Positions 59,299 to 64,000 of a DNA stretch of 64,000 nt are shown here, piece by piece. The notes beneath the pieces were generated by a model that saw nothing but the letters and a program-made list of their open reading frames with translations, was not told the DNA's origin and did not search any database. Positions within the stretch are counted from its first letter, which is position 1, and the number at the start of each line of letters is the position of its first letter. Location: assembly GCA_022702545.1 (NCBI GenBank), contig JAHRBC010000004.1, forward strand, positions 4,556,001 through 4,620,000. The letters are read 5' to 3'. The stretch is from Phycomyces nitens (taxonomy: Eukaryota; Mucoromycota; Mucoromycetes; Mucorales; Phycomycetaceae). Both the position numbers and the translations under genes were made by a program.

Positions 59299-59676
59299 GG
59301 TGTAAAGGTAAAAGAGAGAAATACGGTGAAATTAAAGGTTAGAATACCAATATAAAATAAAATAAAATAAAATATAAAAAAAGGGAGAAGAAAAAAATTA
59401 AGGCGATTACGATTAATTCTATATATTCATACTTTTTGTGCCAGATATTATCCTTTTATAGTAATATATTATATAAATAAACGTAAATAAAAATATTTCA
59501 AAGTAAATGCAGATTGGTCGTCTTTTCTTTCTTGTTGCTTGTAGTCTAGATACCATACTGTACCATACTCAATCATATATATATAAATAAAGAGATAGAT
59601 AGATAGATAGAGAGAAATAATCATTCAAATAAAAAAAAATTAAAAAAGCATATTATTATTATTATTACTATTATTA
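59299..59676. other. Intergenic DNA
   Basis: AT-rich with (AAAAT)n near 59352-59378 and (GATA)n at 59592-59611, between the UXS1 start and the Rab stop. No gene. Confidence 0.5.
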
Positions 59677-60473
<797 letters not shown>

Positions 60474-63400
60474 TGGAGGATGGAGATGAAGATAGAAAGT
60501 ATAAATTCAATTATTGTATATTGTATATTAATATTTGTATTTATATTTTATATATAAATGTATGGAATTATGAGTATATTTGTGTTTGTATGTGTATTAA
60601 ACAAGGGATATGTTTCTTTTTTTTAATATGGTAAAGAAGAAGGAAGAGGGAGAAGAAGGCTTTTTCTCCAAGTTTTTTTTTTAGCACCAGGCAAACTAGG
60701 CTATGTGAGAGGTTGGGTTTGTTCATCCGTCAAACAAAAAAAGTGACGTAGATTGTCTTGAGGCGGCGGAAGAATCTCGGAAGCAAGCCTTTTGTTTCCT
60801 TTGGTAATATTATTTATATATTTATGTATATAAATGATATTATACAGAGATTAAATATAGTGGCCTAAATATTTAGATATCCATTCATCTTAATCTGATA
60901 AACAGAATATCCAGCCTGAGCTATACTGCTTTCTCTGGCTAATATTTTCCACTCCTTGTTACAAAAAATATGTATCTTTATAATAGGCCTGCGTGTGAAT
61001 AACCAAGAGTGGGACAAGTACGCGTATATTTTATGGATAAGAAACACATAAGTACATGATGAACAAAATATGAACATAATGGACACTCTGTATACCATAA
61101 TATACACAAGAAAGAGCCACCTGTAGTATCCCGTTTTTCAAAATATTGGTGTGATAAGAACATGTTGGCTTTGGTTTCTTTGGAGTGGAACTAGTTCTAT
61201 TTTCTTCTTCTACAAGAGTCCAGTACGGACATTTCTCCCAATCTACATGATCCCTGACAGCAGCTAGAAATAAAGACTGGCAAGCTGATCAAAGTAACAA
61301 AAAAAGGCACCCCATGGTTCATATATTATATGGCTCTTTCCACGTTTGATGGCATTCAAACCCCACCCGTATTACACAAAGAAAAAAGAAGTAGGACACT
61401 AGGTTCGATTCAGGAACGTTTTTTTTGTTTTCAACAATAAAATATAAAAGAGCTATTTCCCTTGAGCATTTGGTGCAAATGGTTGGGAGTTCATTAATGG
61501 TTGGTCTTTTTTTAAACCCTGCATACAATCACTGCCATAAAATGGAATCTAGATGGAACACCTGGGATTTCCCAAGAGGATCCTTTATTGCAATAATATA
61601 TATCAAAAGGGTCCATCAAAAACCCACTTTTTGATATACCTTGCCGCCTTTATTCTCTTTTGGCTTATCCCTGTTTTTTCTTTCTTTAAAAGAAAAAGAA
61701 AAGTGGCATACTCAGTCCCTTGCCATCTATTTTTTTTAAAAAAAATACTAGATTCGAATATTACCCGCCAGATTTCACAGCTCAATATGCCCTGTCAATA
61801 CTTACAAAATAGGTTCATGTAGGTCTCCCTTTATTCCATACTGCCCAACAACAAGGGAGGAGTGGCTATTGAAAGAAAGACATACTGACAAAGTCAAATT
61901 CAATACATCATATTATACTTCCAGAAGTCTCGTTACACTAAATAGTAGCCGTGTAAGGACGCTCCGATCTAACAAGGGATACGGTACATTTATATAACGA
62001 ATAATCTAGTCATCTTTTGGAGGCATGACATATCTTTAAGGGCTGGTGGGGTGTACTAGAACAATAAGCCCCAAAAAAAGAAAGTATTGGTAATATTTAA
62101 TAGCAAGAATATTAAGATATCCGAGAATATTCCTGTAAGCACTATAAAATAAGGGAAAAAAAGAAAATAATTCATTTATAGGTGGAATAATCGGCCGCCT
62201 AAAAAATCGGGCTTGGTTTATACAATGCAGCCCACAAGCTGACTTTGGGACGGAAAAATTAATGGCTTCATTTAAGCTTCACAGTATGATTTGACAGTCA
62301 AGTAATGCAAGAACCCTGTTTGGTCAGACCCAATTAGCAGCTAATGATATTTGATTATCAAAGGGCGTAAAGAATGTAGCATGGTCCCTGGAGAAAATCA
62401 AAGAAGGCAGTATAATTATCAGTTATTGCTTTTTAAGCAGGAGGTCCTGGTATTCATTTAGATTACTACAAATCAAGCTGAAAGCATAAATGGTTTGGTC
62501 CAGATTTGTCTCCTGCAGTTTATCAGAATAGCTTAGTTCGTACTTCAAAACTATTGTGGCCAAATGTCCTTGGAAGCAAGGGGTGTACGTACTGGACAAC
62601 CCAAAGTTTGGATTTCAATACACTCAAGGCTGTTTAGTGCCCTTTTATATATATATATATACAGCACAGTCATTTGATAAATAATATAATGTTTAATAAA
62701 AAAGGCTTACATTTATACAGCTTAAATATTACGATGAATTAACAATATCATTAAACAGTCTTACCACTCGAATGTTGGAACAAATAGATCAAAAAATGTC
62801 CAAGGGTTCTCATGTTAGTCTTGAAAAAATTATCAATAGATTTTAAATTTTCCATGGTATCCAAATATGTTTTGCAAATCACAATAGAGACCAAGGTAGT
62901 TTACAGATACTGACCACATGCTATAGCCACACGCCCTCTGCCTCTTTGGAGCATAGCAATACAAAAAAAAAGGCATTCGTTATTATGCATTTTATCAAGG
63001 AGAATATAACATGGATATTAAATTTAATGAACCTTTCTTGATTCAAGTTGTAAAATAAGCATTGCAAAAAATACTTGCCAAAAATGAGCTTTTTGGTTTT
63101 ATGCTTTATTTAAATCAGCAAAACGCCACCAGGATCTGTAGCATTATTCTTAAAGAGCTTGGAGGATGGTACATTAAAATAAGCTAAACATATCTTTGCA
63201 AACAATCTCTTTAGATCAAATGAGCTGATTATCAATAGTTTAAGAGTGTTAGTATTTTGCATGTATTTCAATACATGTTTATAAACCATAAACATATACA
63301 TATCATGCGAGTAGAAATGCTGAATTAGAGATGGGGTTTGGTATTCCAAGCCAAAAGGTTTTAAAAGTGGCAGGCATCCTCTCGAGAGAAAGAAATCTTG

Positions 63401-64000
63401 CAACAAATCGACTTGAAAAAAAAGTTAATGATAGAGAGAGAGAGAGAGATAAAATTTATTCAGGTGAAATATACCATGGACTATCAAGACTCTATTTATT
63501 AAAACGTCCCTAGTGTAATACTATTTCTACAAATATGGATCTGATAGTTCGTCGGCTGTTTCAATTCTTAAAACAAATGCAGTCAGGAATTGTGATTAGT
63601 CGCAAGACCTAACCATTGGGTTGTAGTATACTTTATAGTCGATCAATTGAATGATATCGGCAATGCTGTATATGCTAGAAAAATGCAGGTAATATATCAA
63701 GATCTATGAGGTAGAGTATTCTGGCCTTATAAAGTCTATAGAAATGGATATTCTTCTAGAGCTCTAATCCCATGTAAAATGCTCAATACTCTTGCTGCAC
63801 AGGAAAAGAGGGGTGATAAATAACCGATAAAGAGAAATCGTTTGCACTTTTAGTGCACATTAGCAAGCTTCTTGATGCAGCACCTCAAGGTTTCCTGCTT
63901 ATTGTAGCAAGGGTGCAGTATACAAACAAGAAAAGCATATCCAAGGCAAGGCAGGGAATTAGGTATATCTAAAGAACATTACCAAGCCAAGTTTCTATAA
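60474..64000. other. Gene-poor right flank
   Basis: 3.5 kb, AT-rich; ORFs up to 98 codons (for example minus 63110-63406) match nothing and show no coding bias that I can see. (TA)n runs at 62647-62662 and a GA run at 63434-63450. No tRNA, rRNA or mobile element recognised. Confidence 0.5.

Noticed and set aside
61401..61412. tRNA T-loop-like GGTTCGATTC
   Set aside because: The flanking bases cannot form a T-stem and no D or anticodon arm lies at the right distance.

Overview
The window reads as nuclear DNA of an early-diverging fungus, most likely Mucoromycotina/Mucorales. The evidence is intron-rich genes with mostly 44-115 nt GT-AG introns, very AT-rich intergenic DNA full of short tandem repeats, and fungal orthologues (Nta1, Sly1, Sco1, Snu23, Sec4/Rab8) mixed with genes that yeasts lack: a Ral-type GTPase, a CAAX-tailed FBXL2/20-type F-box protein, a UDP-glucuronate decarboxylase and a steroid-5-alpha-reductase-type enzyme. 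I assign no species. All gene models are hand-spliced from consensus sites, reading frame and recognised protein families; there is no transcript support.

Layout. 1-11 kb is gene-poor: the 3' end of an unknown gene at the left edge, a metallothionein, guanine deaminase and a decayed relic. 11.4-17.9 kb has a secreted-kelch/three-helix membrane protein and a small stress-type ORF. 17.9-19.7 kb is a FAR1/MULE transposase gene broken by one frame change. 20.4-27.9 kb has the N-terminal amidase NTA1, a Ral-like GTPase and a large calponin-homology/protein-kinase/C1 protein of the Cdc7/SepH (septation initiation) type. 30.6-36.4 kb has a homeodomain factor, the ER-Golgi SM protein SLY1 and the spliceosomal zinc-finger protein Snu23/ZMAT2. 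37-40.8 kb is a relic plus empty DNA. 40.8-54.6 kb is dense: an unknown Ser-rich protein, the copper chaperone SCO1, two FHA-RING ubiquitin-ligase paralogues, ribosomal protein eL32, two unknown proteins, a 2-oxoglutarate/Fe(II) oxygenase and a steroid-reductase-type membrane enzyme. 54.2-60.5 kb has a five-SANT Myb protein with a mitochondrial-type N-terminus, an F-box/LRR protein, UDP-xylose synthase and a Rab8/Sec4 GTPase. 60.5-64 kb shows nothing I can support.

Genes that could act together: SLY1, Rab8/Sec4 and Ral-like (membrane traffic and exocytosis); the CH-kinase-C1 protein and the FHA-RING pair (mitotic exit and septation checkpoints, as Dma1 acts on the SIN in fission yeast); NTA1, the FHA-RING pair and the F-box protein (protein turnover). 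There is no operon-like or biosynthetic cluster.

The most unusual features are: eight inferred GC-AG introns among about 74 reconstructed; an 8-nt micro-exon in the UDP-xylose synthase gene; the CH+kinase+C1 fusion with an internal peptide repeat; seven tail-to-tail gene pairs only 95-223 bp apart; and a 97-bp foldback element with an RFX X-box-like palindrome inside an intron.
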